Below, one piece after another: positions 9,886-18,791 of a stretch of DNA of 64,000 bases; within the stretch, counting starts at the first letter, position 1; every line of letters begins with the position of its first letter. Source of the DNA: Candidatus Cloacimonas sp. GTDB taxonomy: Bacteria > Cloacimonadota > Cloacimonadia > Cloacimonadales > Cloacimonadaceae. Location: contig JALOCJ010000002.1 of NCBI GenBank assembly GCA_023227825.1, positions 1 through 64,000 on the forward strand, read 5' to 3'. The notes beneath the pieces are model-generated. The model did not search any database. It was not told the origin of the DNA and saw nothing but the letters and a program-made list of their open reading frames with translations. The position numbers and the translations under genes are program-made.

Positions 9886-10097
9886 CCGGAAAAACGACGT
9901 CCCCGTCGTTTATATTGGTTGACCAGGAGGTCAACCTTCCGGATGAACGACGTCCTCGTCGTTTATATTGGTTGACCAGGAGGTCAACCATCCGGAAAAA
10001 CGACGTCCCCGTCGTTTTAGGGTTGACCAGGAGGTCAACCATCCGGAAAAACGACGTCCCCGTCGTTTTAAGGTTGACCAGGAGGTCAACCATCCAG
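9886..10097. repeat. Tandem double-hairpin repeat array (CCGGA / GTCGTT / GGTTGACC)
   Basis: Four to five units start at CCGGA positions 9886, 9939, 9992, 10043 and (CCAGA) 10094, with periods of 53, 53, 51 and 51 bp. Each full unit contains two palindromes: AACGACG-TCCCC-GTCGTT and GGTTGACC-AGGA-GGTCAACC. The array fills the space between the divergent glgP and yifB genes. Overlapping reading frames in the array only translate the repeat and are not genes. Confidence 0.9.
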
Positions 10098-10170
10098 AGG
10101 CAATCATTTTGCTTGACTCTGACACATTGCATTATTTTTGTGGTTATCGTAAAATATTAAGGAAAAGGAT

Positions 10171-11712
10171 ATGGTCGGAATTGTTCTTTCATACACTACC
10201 CTCGGAATTGATGCTTATCAGATTTCAGTAGAAGCAGATATAGGAACCGGTTTTAATCCGATGAACATTGTCGGAATGGCATCCAATGCCGTTAAAGAAA
10301 GCAAGGATAGAGTTGTTGCTGCCATTAAAAATTCCGGTTATCAAATCAGTACCTTACATTATACAATAAATCTTGCCCCCGCTGATTTGAAAAAGGATAG
10401 TGCTGCCTTGGATTTGCCTATTGCCTTAGCCATTTTGCAATGCAACGAGATATTCAGAATTATTGACTATGATAAAATAGCGATGATTGGTGAACTTTCA
10501 TTGGATGGATTTGTTCGTCCTGTAGCAGGTGTTTTGCCAATTGCACTGGCAGCTAAAAAAGATGGCATAGATACTCTTATTGTTCCTCTGGAGAATGCAG
10601 AAGAAGCAGCTATTATAGAAGGTCTGAAGGTTATTCCTGTTACTTCTTTAAGAGAATGTGTCAGTTGGCTTTGTAAAGAAACAGAAATAAGAGCTGCCAA
10701 TGTTGACAGGGAGAAGATTTTTCAGGTGCTGAACGATTTTCCGGTTGATATGAGTGATGTGAAAGGTCAATTTCAAGTGAAAAGAGCTTTGGAAGTTGCC
10801 GCCGCCGGTGGTCATAATGTTTTAATGATTGGACCTCCGGGAAGCGGCAAAACAATGTTAGCGAGAAGAGTGCCTACAATTTTACCGGAACTGAATTTGG
10901 AAGAGGCATTGGAGGCAACGAAAATTCATTCCGTAGCTGGCTATTCCAAAAACTTTAGGAATGGTATTTTAACCACCAGACCTTTTCGCTCGCCTCATCA
11001 TACAATTAGCGATGTTGCCTTAATTGGAGGAGGTGCTTTTCCCAAACCAGGAGAGGTCTCTCTTTCGCATAGAGGGGTTTTATTTTTAGATGAGCTTCCG
11101 GAATTCAAAAGAGTGGTTTTAGAGGTCTTGCGTCAGCCACTTGAAGATGGCGTAGTAACAATTTCCCGGGCAGCATCCAGTTTAACTTTCCCGGCAGAAT
11201 TTATGTTGATTGCCAGTATGAATCCCTGTCCTTGCGGATATTTTGGTGCCAATATTCCTAATCATCAATGCAACTGTGAATGGGGTTCAATTTTGCGTTA
11301 TCGGAGCAGGGTTTCCGGACCGCTTTTAGATAGAATAGATATCCATGTGGAAGTTCCTACTGTCAGCTATGCGGATTTGGCTTCTTTACCAACAGGAGAT
11401 AAATCAGTTGATATCAGAGCCAGAGTAAATAAAGCCCGCGCTATTCAACAAGAGCGTTTTAAGGGAACAGGAATTTATAATAACAGCCAGATGAATTCAC
11501 GCCAGTTACGCAAATTTTGCATTCTGGATGATGAAAGTAATGCCTTACTGCAAAATGCAATAGATAAAATGGGCTATTCAGCAAGGGTCTTTGATAGAAT
11601 TCTAAAGGTCTCCAGAACTATAGCCGATTTGGAAGGAAGAAAAAATATCCTCTCTGAAGATATCAGCGAGGCAATTCAATATCGCACTCTGGATAGAAAA
11701 TATTGGAGCTAA
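10171..11712 (+). CDS. YifB/ComM family Mg-chelatase-like AAA ATPase
   Basis: The 513-residue protein has the three family parts: an N-terminal Lon-protease-like fold (residues 1-170, including DLKKDSAALDLPIALAIL), an AAA core with Walker A GPPGSGKTM (~220) and Walker B VLFLDELPEF (~305), and a C-terminal Mg-chelatase domain (FCILDDESNALLQ to the end). A CPCGYFG...CNC cysteine cluster (~353-372) is typical. ComM is a hexameric helicase that promotes branch migration during natural transformation, so a role in recombination is likely by family. The start is supported by AAGGAAAAGG. The promoter must lie in or just after the repeat array; TTGACT near 10110 is a weak candidate. Confidence 0.92.
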   Translation: MVGIVLSYTTLGIDAYQISVEADIGTGFNPMNIVGMASNAVKESKDRVVAAIKNSGYQISTLHYTINLAPADLKKDSAALDLPIALAILQCNEIFRIIDYDKIAMIGELSLDGFVRPVAGVLPIALAAKKDGIDTLIVPLENAEEAAIIEGLKVIPVTSLRECVSWLCKETEIRAANVDREKIFQVLNDFPVDMSDVKGQFQVKRALEVAAAGGHNVLMIGPPGSGKTMLARRVPTILPELNLEEALEATKIHSVAGYSKNFRNGILTTRPFRSPHHTISDVALIGGGAFPKPGEVSLSHRGVLFLDELPEFKRVVLEVLRQPLEDGVVTISRAASSLTFPAEFMLIASMNPCPCGYFGANIPNHQCNCEWGSILRYRSRVSGPLLDRIDIHVEVPTVSYADLASLPTGDKSVDIRARVNKARAIQQERFKGTGIYNNSQMNSRQLRKFCILDDESNALLQNAIDKMGYSARVFDRILKVSRTIADLEGRKNILSEDISEAIQYRTLDRKYWS

Positions 11713-12025
11713 AAATATAGATAGTGGCTCACGCAGATTACGCTGATACCACTAATTCCGATTTCAGGAACAAGGATTTCAGGATTGCAAGAACAAGGAT
11801 TTAAGGATAAAAAGGATTTGATTTTTTTACCTATATCATCTCTAACCGCAATGTCTCTAAAATCGGTTATTAAGCAACCTGAGGGCTACGCTCTTTGTTG
11901 CTTTTTGGAAGCCGGTAAAGAGAAGCTAATAGGTGGTTGTGTTTTAATAGCGATTGCAGTTACAGATTGACAACAAAACGGAAGGAAATATTGTTACATT
12001 ATACCCGATAAGAGAGGTAAAAAAA
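11713..12025. other. Intergenic region with low-complexity GGATTT repeats
   Basis: Between 11725 and 11822 the sequence repeats variants of CAGATTACGCTGAT and AACAAGGATTT(C/A)AGGAT. The rest (11823-12025) holds no recognisable gene; a 61-codon frame at 11785-11970 lacks protein-like features and is not annotated. AGAGAGG just before 12026 is the ribosome-binding site of the next gene. Confidence 0.5.
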
Positions 12026-14233
12026 ATGAAACGGTTTTATTTCTTCAGTGCTATGTTTTTTCTGGCATTTTGCCTGAATGCTCAACCCTGGGAAATGGAT
12101 AACAGTGTTTTTAATCCCAGTGGAGTTCCCAGTTTAACATTTTCACAACCCAGATTTATTAACTTGGATAGTGACGGTGATTATGATTTTTGGCTGGGCA
12201 ATATCAATCGCCCTCCGCTTTACATTCAGAATAACGGAACTGCCACAAATCCTGTTTTTGGGCAAGGACCTGACCTTTTATCCGCAATTCCTTATCTTGC
12301 TTCCGAAATGGCTGTTTCCGGAGATATGAATGGCGATGGGATTTTGGATTTAATTACAGGTGGTTTTACCGGTCTGCATTTATTTTTAAATAGCGGAACT
12401 AATGCCAATCCTGTTTTTTCTGAAAGCGGTGGTTATTTTTCCGGTTTAAGTGTGGGCTCCATTCCTGTTCCTGATGTAGCGGATGTTGATAATGACGATG
12501 ATTTGGATTTGGTAGTAGGTTTAAGTGAAGATGGCAGCGTGATTTTGTATTTTAATACCGGTTCTGTTGTTGCAGGCAATTTTAGTGAAAACAACAGTCA
12601 ACTTCTTGGTGATATAGGTCTTTATGCTTATCCGGTTTTTTGTGATTTTGATTCTGATGGCAAACAGGATATTTTATGCGGCAGAGATTCTTATGGTTTT
12701 GTTTTTTATCAGAATATTGGAACTGCTACAAATCCCGTCTGGCAGGAAAATAATCCACTTTTTGCTGGTTTGGGTATGTCTACTTACTGGAATTCACCCG
12801 ATTTGGTTGATCTGAATGGAGACGGAGAATATGAGCTTGTTTATGGAACTGCTTCCGGTCCTTTGCAGTATTATGTGAATAATGGAACTGCCCAAAACCC
12901 TTCCTGGCAACAAAATACAGCTCTTTTTGGCGGTGTTTTGGATGTTGGAGGAGCTAGTAATCCGGTTTTTTATGATTTTGATGGTGATGGTGATTACGAT
13001 TTAATCAGCGGTAGCCAAATGGGAGATATAAAATATTATAGGAATACTGGAACAGCTTATGCTCCTGCCTGGCAAGCAGATAACTCTTATTTTGCCAGTA
13101 TTGATCACTCTATTTATTCTGCCGTAACAGTTGGTGATGTAGATGCAGATGGCTTGCCGGATGTGATTGTAGGGGACTTAAATGGGGGACTTTTCTTCCA
13201 TCATAATACAGGAACAGGACTAATTGAACAGACAGGTGTTTTACCTGCTGTTTCAGTTGGGGGATGGTCTTGCCCGCGTTTAACAGATATGGATTTTGAC
13301 GGTGACCTGGATTTAGTTGTTGGAAACGAAGCAGGTAACCTTTTTTACTATCAGAATAACGGAACTCCTGCCAGTCCTTTATGGGAACTGATAAACGGCT
13401 TTTTCGGAACAATTGATGTCGGCTCCGATTGTGTTCCCGCTTTTGCTGATGTGGATGAAGATGGTGATTTGGATATGGTTACCGGAAATCTTTTTGGTGA
13501 GGTGCAATGTTTTTTACGGGAAAGACAGCTTTGGGTGGAAAATACAGTTTTATTCAGCGGCATTGAAACCGACCAAAATGCTACCCCGGCTTTAGTAGAT
13601 TTGGATCATGACGGCGATTATGATTTGGTTTTAGGTGATTATGACGGCACATTTAAATTCTACAGGAATCTAAAATATTCCGGAGCGGTATTAAATCCTC
13701 CCCAAAATCCAAGTTTTGTTGTAAATGGCGAAGTTACCGTTATGTGGGAAGAACCCTTAACTGGCAGCACTTCTCCTTTTGAACATTATAAGGTTTATCT
13801 GGATGGTGTTTTTTGCGGTTCCACAACAGAAAATATCTGGGTTTTTTCCGGTTTAGAACCAGGTGTTTCTTATATCGTTAGTATAACTGCACAGTATGTT
13901 GCAGGTGAATCAATACCTGTAACACTGGAATTGATGATTACGGGAAATGCTGACCCAATAGTTCAGCCCATTGCTTTAACCAATTACCCCAATCCTTTTA
14001 ATCCTTCTACTACGATAAGCGTTACGATTCCTGCTGGTTCTGCGGGAACTTTGGAAATCTATAATGTGAAAGGACAAAAAGTTCGGGTTTGGAATTACCT
14101 TCCTTCCGGAGAACAAAGAATTCTTTTTAATGGCTGTGATAAACAGGGTTTGCCACTGCCTTCGGGAGTTTATTTCTGCCTTGCTAAAACGCAAAATGGA
14201 GTGCAGATAAAGAAAATGACACTGATGAAATAA
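12026..14233 (+). CDS. Secreted VCBS/FG-GAP repeat protein with FnIII domain and sorting tail
   Basis: The 735-residue product starts with a signal peptide (MKRFYFFSAMFFLAFCLNAQ). An in-frame extension to 11954 is unlikely because the signal peptide and AGAGAGG point to 12026. Residues ~40-540 contain about ten repeats of two kinds: D-x-D-x-D-G-D-x-D calcium loops (DLDSDGDYD-like) and FYxNxGTAxxPxW strands, as in VCBS/FG-GAP propellers. A fibronectin type III domain occupies ~553-640. The C-terminus reads NYPNPFNPSTTISV, then IYNVKGQKVRVW, and ends KKMTLMK, the classic FCB secretion tail. It is probably exported and may bind a surface or polymer; no catalytic site is seen. Confidence 0.88.
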   Translation: MKRFYFFSAMFFLAFCLNAQPWEMDNSVFNPSGVPSLTFSQPRFINLDSDGDYDFWLGNINRPPLYIQNNGTATNPVFGQGPDLLSAIPYLASEMAVSGDMNGDGILDLITGGFTGLHLFLNSGTNANPVFSESGGYFSGLSVGSIPVPDVADVDNDDDLDLVVGLSEDGSVILYFNTGSVVAGNFSENNSQLLGDIGLYAYPVFCDFDSDGKQDILCGRDSYGFVFYQNIGTATNPVWQENNPLFAGLGMSTYWNSPDLVDLNGDGEYELVYGTASGPLQYYVNNGTAQNPSWQQNTALFGGVLDVGGASNPVFYDFDGDGDYDLISGSQMGDIKYYRNTGTAYAPAWQADNSYFASIDHSIYSAVTVGDVDADGLPDVIVGDLNGGLFFHHNTGTGLIEQTGVLPAVSVGGWSCPRLTDMDFDGDLDLVVGNEAGNLFYYQNNGTPASPLWELINGFFGTIDVGSDCVPAFADVDEDGDLDMVTGNLFGEVQCFLRERQLWVENTVLFSGIETDQNATPALVDLDHDGDYDLVLGDYDGTFKFYRNLKYSGAVLNPPQNPSFVVNGEVTVMWEEPLTGSTSPFEHYKVYLDGVFCGSTTENIWVFSGLEPGVSYIVSITAQYVAGESIPVTLELMITGNADPIVQPIALTNYPNPFNPSTTISVTIPAGSAGTLEIYNVKGQKVRVWNYLPSGEQRILFNGCDKQGLPLPSGVYFCLAKTQNGVQIKKMTLMK

Positions 14234-14249
14234 TAAAAAATGAATGAAG

Positions 14250-14527
14250 TAAGGAATTTCCCGAGGGTCTTACGCCGCCATCGCTATTATTGTGTTGCCC
14301 TAAAGGGCTTTTGGCAGAGGGCAGAGAGCTTAGAGCTAAGGGTTTATCAGCCATTTTTGGATCTCAACCCTCTAAACCTTCTCAACCCTCTCAACTTTAT
14401 TTCCCGAGGGGTTTACGCCTCTATAGCTATTAATGTGTCGTTCTAAGGGCTTTTAGGTATCTAAACCCTCTAAACCTTCTCAACCCTCTCAACCTTATTT
14501 TCCGAGGGGCTTACGCCTCTGTAGTTA
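14250..14527. repeat. Imperfect ~100-140-bp intergenic repeats
   Basis: Three copies of a block start with TTCCCGAGGGG(T/C)TTACGCC-like sequence at about 14257, 14399 and 14497. They continue through GCTATTAATGTG, CTAAGGGCTTTT and runs of CTCAACCCTCTCAAC. They fill the space between the convergent FG-GAP gene and xdhB. No gene is seen. The sequence is imperfect and looks like decaying duplications. Confidence 0.6.
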
Positions 14528-16792
14528 TTATTTTATCAGGGATTCCGGGGTGGCAGGAAAGCTAAGTTCTTTCTCCGGATTTGCCTCTTTATATGCTGCC
14601 TGCAAAGCAAAAAAGACAGAAAGTCCATAGATCAAAGGTGGCTCACCAATTCCTTTAGACCCGAAAACACTTGCCTCTTCAGTTGCCGAAGGAATTATTT
14701 CTATATATGTTTCTGCAGGTAAATTACGGATTCCCGGGATTTTATAAGTAGAAGGATTGGCGCTTAGATAAAGTCCTTTTTCATCATAAATCAGGTCTTC
14801 CATAGTGCACCAACCAATTCCCTGTAAAACAGCTCCCTCAATTTGTCCACGGTCAATTGCTTCATTTAAGGAATTTCCGTTTTCGTGAACGATAAAAAGT
14901 TTACGGATTGTATGTTCTCCCAGCAAAGTATCCAATTCAACTTCCGCTAAGGCAGCCCCATACACAAAATAGTGAAAGGGATGACCGATACCCTTATCTC
15001 TATCAAACCACAAACCAGGAGTTTTATAATAACCGTAAGCTGCTAAAGGAATTCTTTCCGTATGAGCATAACTGACCAATTCAGGAAAAGTAATATAAGC
15101 ATCAGGAAAGTCCTTGCCAAAGACCTTGTTTTCGCTAAAGATAATATCTTCGGGAAATACTGTCAGCTCATATTTCTGAGCAATAAGGGCAATTGCGCTT
15201 TGGGTTAAATTCGCTTTAATTTTTTCTGCAGCAAGGCGTGCTGCGTTACCATTTATATCACTTCCCGTTGAAGCAGCGGTAGGTGATGCATTTCCAATGC
15301 GTTGTGTGTTACTGCTTTCCACTCTAATTTGGTTTACCGGAATTCCTAAAACCCTGGAAACGACAATTGCCACTTTAGTAGAAAGCTCCTGACCCATTTC
15401 TACTCCTCCTGTAGAAACAGAAACGCTGCCGTCTATATAAACCCAAACCAAAGCAGAACCTTGATTGAGAAGTGCAGTAGTGAAAGAAATGCCGAATTTT
15501 ACAGGAGTGATACCGATTCCGCGTTTATAACGAGGATTGTGTTTATTGAATTCAGCCACTTCTTCTTTAAGCATAGAATAGTTTGCTTTTTCGGCTAATT
15601 TAGCATAGATATTATTTAACTGACTATGCGTTATTTCCTGTCCGTAGGGAGTTAGTTGTCCATTTTGGTAAGCATTCCTTTGGCGAATCTCCAGGGGGTC
15701 TATTTTTAATTGGCGGGCAATTTTATCCAAAATACTTTCCATTACGAAAATGCCCTGAGGAGCTCCAAAACCTCTAAAAGCTGTATTTGGAGGCAGATTT
15801 GTTTTGCAGGCATAACCTCTAATGCGAATATCAGGTATAAAATAAGCATTCTCGCTATGAAACATCGCTCTTTCCAAAATAGCCATAGAAAGGTCGGCAT
15901 AAGCACCTCCATTGGCTAAAAGCAATAAATCGTAAGCCAGTATTTTACCGTTCTCATCATAGCCAACCTGCCAAAGAGAAGTGAAAGGATGTCTTTTACC
16001 CGTATAGTGCATATCCTCAGACCGGGTAAGTTTTACTAAAACAGGTCTTTTAGTTAAAAAGGCAGCCAGGGCAGCCATACAAGCCCAAATTGTAGCTCCG
16101 CGTTCTTTTCCTCCAAAAGCACCCCCCAAACGGGGAACTTCAATTATTACATCATTTGCGGGAATTCCTAAAACCCGAGAAGTAACTTCCTGAACTTCCA
16201 TTGTGCTTTGAGTGGCTGTATGCAAAGTGATTCTATTGCCCTCAAAAGGAACAGCCAAACAGCGCTGACCTTCCAGATAAAAATGTTCCTGTCCGGTAGT
16301 AACTGTCCTGCCTTGCAAGGTAAAGGGGGCATTTTTTAAAGCGGTCTCTACATCTCCACTTTCTATTTTGCGTTCGGAAATATATCCTTGCTTTTTATTG
16401 TAGGCATCTTCCGCAGCAAAAATGGCAGGTAATTCTTCTAATTTCAGGATAATCTTATTTACTGCTAATTCAGCTATATATTCATCTTCTGCCAGCACCA
16501 TTGCCAGGGGTTGACCGACATACATAATTTCCTTTTCCGGAAAAAGGGGTTCATCTTTAATAACTGTGCCGATTTGATTTATACCGGGAATAGAGGCAGA
16601 AGTGATAACTTTTACCACCCCCGGCATTTTTTCAGCGGCAGATATATCTAATTTGGTGATAAGTGAATGCGCTACAGGAGAAAAGAGAAATTTGGCATAA
16701 AGTTCTCCCTGTAAAGGTGGTTCATCAGCTATAAAACGGGATTTTCCACAAAGATGCAAGGTTCCTGAAAGATGATAGGGTTCAGAGTTCAT
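14528..16792 (-). CDS. xdhB: Xanthine dehydrogenase molybdenum-binding subunit
   Basis: The 754-residue subunit binds the molybdenum cofactor and oxidises the purine. Key family residues are visible: GGAFGGKE (~230, substrate-contacting Glu), FRGFGAPQG (~340, substrate Arg) and GSKGIGEPPL (~705, catalytic Glu). That combination is typical of xanthine dehydrogenases more than of aldehyde or CO oxidases. It overlaps the xdhA stop by 11 bp, so the two are translationally coupled. It forms a heterotetramer with the FeS/FAD subunit by family. Its position after MTA-deaminase and smpB suggests purine salvage or breakdown. A different purine or heteroaromatic substrate cannot be excluded. Confidence 0.9.
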   Translation of the reverse strand: MNSEPYHLSGTLHLCGKSRFIADEPPLQGELYAKFLFSPVAHSLITKLDISAAEKMPGVVKVITSASIPGINQIGTVIKDEPLFPEKEIMYVGQPLAMVLAEDEYIAELAVNKIILKLEELPAIFAAEDAYNKKQGYISERKIESGDVETALKNAPFTLQGRTVTTGQEHFYLEGQRCLAVPFEGNRITLHTATQSTMEVQEVTSRVLGIPANDVIIEVPRLGGAFGGKERGATIWACMAALAAFLTKRPVLVKLTRSEDMHYTGKRHPFTSLWQVGYDENGKILAYDLLLLANGGAYADLSMAILERAMFHSENAYFIPDIRIRGYACKTNLPPNTAFRGFGAPQGIFVMESILDKIARQLKIDPLEIRQRNAYQNGQLTPYGQEITHSQLNNIYAKLAEKANYSMLKEEVAEFNKHNPRYKRGIGITPVKFGISFTTALLNQGSALVWVYIDGSVSVSTGGVEMGQELSTKVAIVVSRVLGIPVNQIRVESSNTQRIGNASPTAASTGSDINGNAARLAAEKIKANLTQSAIALIAQKYELTVFPEDIIFSENKVFGKDFPDAYITFPELVSYAHTERIPLAAYGYYKTPGLWFDRDKGIGHPFHYFVYGAALAEVELDTLLGEHTIRKLFIVHENGNSLNEAIDRGQIEGAVLQGIGWCTMEDLIYDEKGLYLSANPSTYKIPGIRNLPAETYIEIIPSATEEASVFGSKGIGEPPLIYGLSVFFALQAAYKEANPEKELSFPATPESLIK

Positions 16793-18269
16793 TTTCTGCC
16801 TCCTGTAGTTCCTGCAGATATAAAATAAGGTGATTGCGAATTAGTTCTCTGCGAAATAAGGCAGTTCCCCGCACATCGGTTATGGGTTCAAATTCACTTT
16901 CTATTTCTTTACCTATTGCAGCTGGATCAAGAGCTTTAATTTGTTTACTTTTCAGGAGGAAAGGGAATTTTTTAGAAAGGACGGGGATAGAGGCAACTCC
17001 TCCTATTGCTAAGGCAGAATTAATAATCCGACCGTTTTTATATTCAATATTAACTGCCGTAATCACAGAAGAAATATCCACGCTTTGGCGTTTGGCTGAT
17101 TTAACGGTTTTTACATAGTTATCTTCAGTTAGAGGAGGAATAATGATTTCTTTGATAATTTCTCCCTTTTGCAGAGCTGTTTTTCGGTAAGCTAAAAAGA
17201 AATCTTTTAGGGGTATATGCCTCAATTCTAATTGGGACTGCAACCACAGGGAAGCATTTAAAACCATTAAAAGAGGTATAGTATCTCCCACGGGTGAGGC
17301 ATTGGCAATATTACCTCCCAAAGTTCCAAAATTGCGTATTTGCTGTGAAGCAATTTGAGAAATAAGATTATGTAAAACAGGAAAGTGGGTTTTTACAATG
17401 CCGGATTCCCAAAGCTGATTATAGGTAACTGCAGAACCAATATGCAAACCATCCTGCTGTAGATAAAGGCGATTGAATTCAGGAATAGCAGTAAGGTCTA
17501 TTAAAAATGGAAACTCTTTGCGGTTAATATTCTTCTGCACCATAATATCTGTTCCACCTGCTATAAAAACACTTTCCGGATGTTCCGCACAGAGGTCAAA
17601 AAGCTGTTTGGTTGTTTCAGGCATTAAATAGCAGTTTACCTGTTGCGGAATTTCCGTTTTAACAACAAGCATTGAATCTTGTTCCTGAAAGCGGAATAAT
17701 TCCTGTTCCACTTTTCTACACCAGGCAGGGACTAAATCTTTAACATTTTGGTTGGCACTAAGTTCATCTACGGCATTTAATATATTTTGATAAGTGCCAC
17801 AGCGACAAAGATTTCCTTCCAGAGCAGAGAAAACTGTTTTTCTATCAGGATGTGGCTGCATTGCAAAAAGAGCAAACAAACTTAAGACAAAACCCGGAGT
17901 GCAATAGCCGCATTGAATTCCGTGATGTGTTAAAAGTGCTTGTTGGATGGGATGTAATTTTTCCGGAGAGCCCAAGCCCTCAATGGTGATTAAGTGTTTG
18001 CCGTGTAATTTGGCAGCAGGATAGAGACAAGATGTAATTGCCTGATAAATAATTATACCTTCAAAAGGGAAAGCAATAACAACTGTGCAGGCACCACAAT
18101 CTCCTTCATTACAACTACATTTTGTTCCATATAGATGTTTTTTAGTATGCAGCCAATCCAGAGTAGAAATACCTGCAGGAATATCTGCAGTAATCTTTTC
18201 ACCGTTGAGGAAAAAAGTAATGCGGTTTAAGTGGGTTTCATATTGGGTAATTTGATTTTTCATATTCAT
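16782..18269 (-). CDS. xdhA: Xanthine dehydrogenase FeS/FAD subunit
   Basis: The 495-residue protein fuses a plant-type [2Fe-2S] domain (CSCNEGDCGACTVV at ~52), a second all-helical [2Fe-2S] domain (CGYCTPGFVLS, then CRCGTYQNI) and an FAD domain (FIAGGTDIMVQ, then LGGNIANASPVGD). This is the XdhA arrangement of two-subunit bacterial enzymes. It passes electrons from the molybdenum subunit to NAD or ferredoxin. The start codon lies 14 bp from an array of GGTTGACC hairpins that separates it from smpB. The spacing suggests it either belongs to the upstream operon or has its own promoter in the repeat array. Confidence 0.9.
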   Translation of the reverse strand: MNMKNQITQYETHLNRITFFLNGEKITADIPAGISTLDWLHTKKHLYGTKCSCNEGDCGACTVVIAFPFEGIIIYQAITSCLYPAAKLHGKHLITIEGLGSPEKLHPIQQALLTHHGIQCGYCTPGFVLSLFALFAMQPHPDRKTVFSALEGNLCRCGTYQNILNAVDELSANQNVKDLVPAWCRKVEQELFRFQEQDSMLVVKTEIPQQVNCYLMPETTKQLFDLCAEHPESVFIAGGTDIMVQKNINRKEFPFLIDLTAIPEFNRLYLQQDGLHIGSAVTYNQLWESGIVKTHFPVLHNLISQIASQQIRNFGTLGGNIANASPVGDTIPLLMVLNASLWLQSQLELRHIPLKDFFLAYRKTALQKGEIIKEIIIPPLTEDNYVKTVKSAKRQSVDISSVITAVNIEYKNGRIINSALAIGGVASIPVLSKKFPFLLKSKQIKALDPAAIGKEIESEFEPITDVRGTALFRRELIRNHLILYLQELQEAENEL

Positions 18270-18282
18270 TCCTCTATAGTTT

Positions 18283-18368
18283 GGTTGACCGGGAGGTCAA
18301 CCTTCCGGGGTTTTTGGTTGACGAGGAGGTCAACCTTCCGGGGTTTTTGGTTGACCGGGAGGTCAACT
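18283..18368. repeat. Three 33-bp GGTTGACC hairpin repeats reaching into smpB
   Basis: Units start at 18283, 18316 and 18349. Each is GGTTGACC-GGGA-GGTCAACC (one arm is GGTTGACG) followed by TTCCGGGGTTTTT. The last arm, GGTCAAC, contains the complement of the smpB stop codon (TGA at 18363-18365 on the minus strand), so the repeat overlaps the end of that gene. Confidence 0.88.
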
Positions 18369-18791
18369 GTCCTGATCTCTCTCCAGATCTTTTTTACGCA
18401 TAGCTTCTCTTTTATCATACGCCTTTTTCCCTTTTGCCAAAGCGAGGGTTATTTTACAAAGCCCTTCTTCATTGATGAATAACTCCAAAGGAATTAGGGT
18501 CATTCCCTGTTCTTCCACTTTGGTTTTTAAGCGTCTAATTTCGTGTTTATGTAAAAGCAGTTTTCTTTTTCGTTCCGCTTCGTGATTAAAGTAGGCAGCT
18601 TTTTCCCAGGGGCTGATATGCAAATTATGCAGCCAGCATTCACCCTCTTCAATTTTAGCATAGCTATCCTTGAAGTTTACTTTTCCAGCACGAATGGATT
18701 TTATTTCCGTTCCTTTTAAAGCAATACCTGCTTCCAGGGTTTGGATTATGTAATAATCGTGTTCAGCGCGTCGGTTTTTGATGGACTTCAT
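18363..18791 (-). CDS. smpB: SsrA-binding protein SmpB
   Basis: The 142-residue protein carries the tmRNA-binding OB fold: NRRAEHDYYI at the start, then AGIALKGTEIKSIRAGKVNF, WEKAAYFNHEAERKRKLLLH and a basic C-terminal tail (AKGKKAYDKRE). SmpB delivers tmRNA to stalled ribosomes during trans-translation. The ATG overlaps the end of the upstream deaminase gene by 4 bp (ATGA), so the two are coupled. The stop codon is furnished by a GGTTGACC repeat, and the last residues (RDQDS) run up to the repeat edge. No tmRNA gene is seen in the window. Confidence 0.95.
   Translation of the reverse strand: MKSIKNRRAEHDYYIIQTLEAGIALKGTEIKSIRAGKVNFKDSYAKIEEGECWLHNLHISPWEKAAYFNHEAERKRKLLLHKHEIRRLKTKVEEQGMTLIPLELFINEEGLCKITLALAKGKKAYDKREAMRKKDLERDQDS

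Noticed and set aside
9881..10231. Overlapping open frames on both strands
   Set aside because: They translate the hairpin array (repeats of VDQEVNHPEKRRPRR or its reverse) and have no protein-like start or domain.
11785..11970. 61-codon frame before the second FG-GAP protein
   Set aside because: It begins in low-complexity GGATTT repeats and shows no recognisable protein features.
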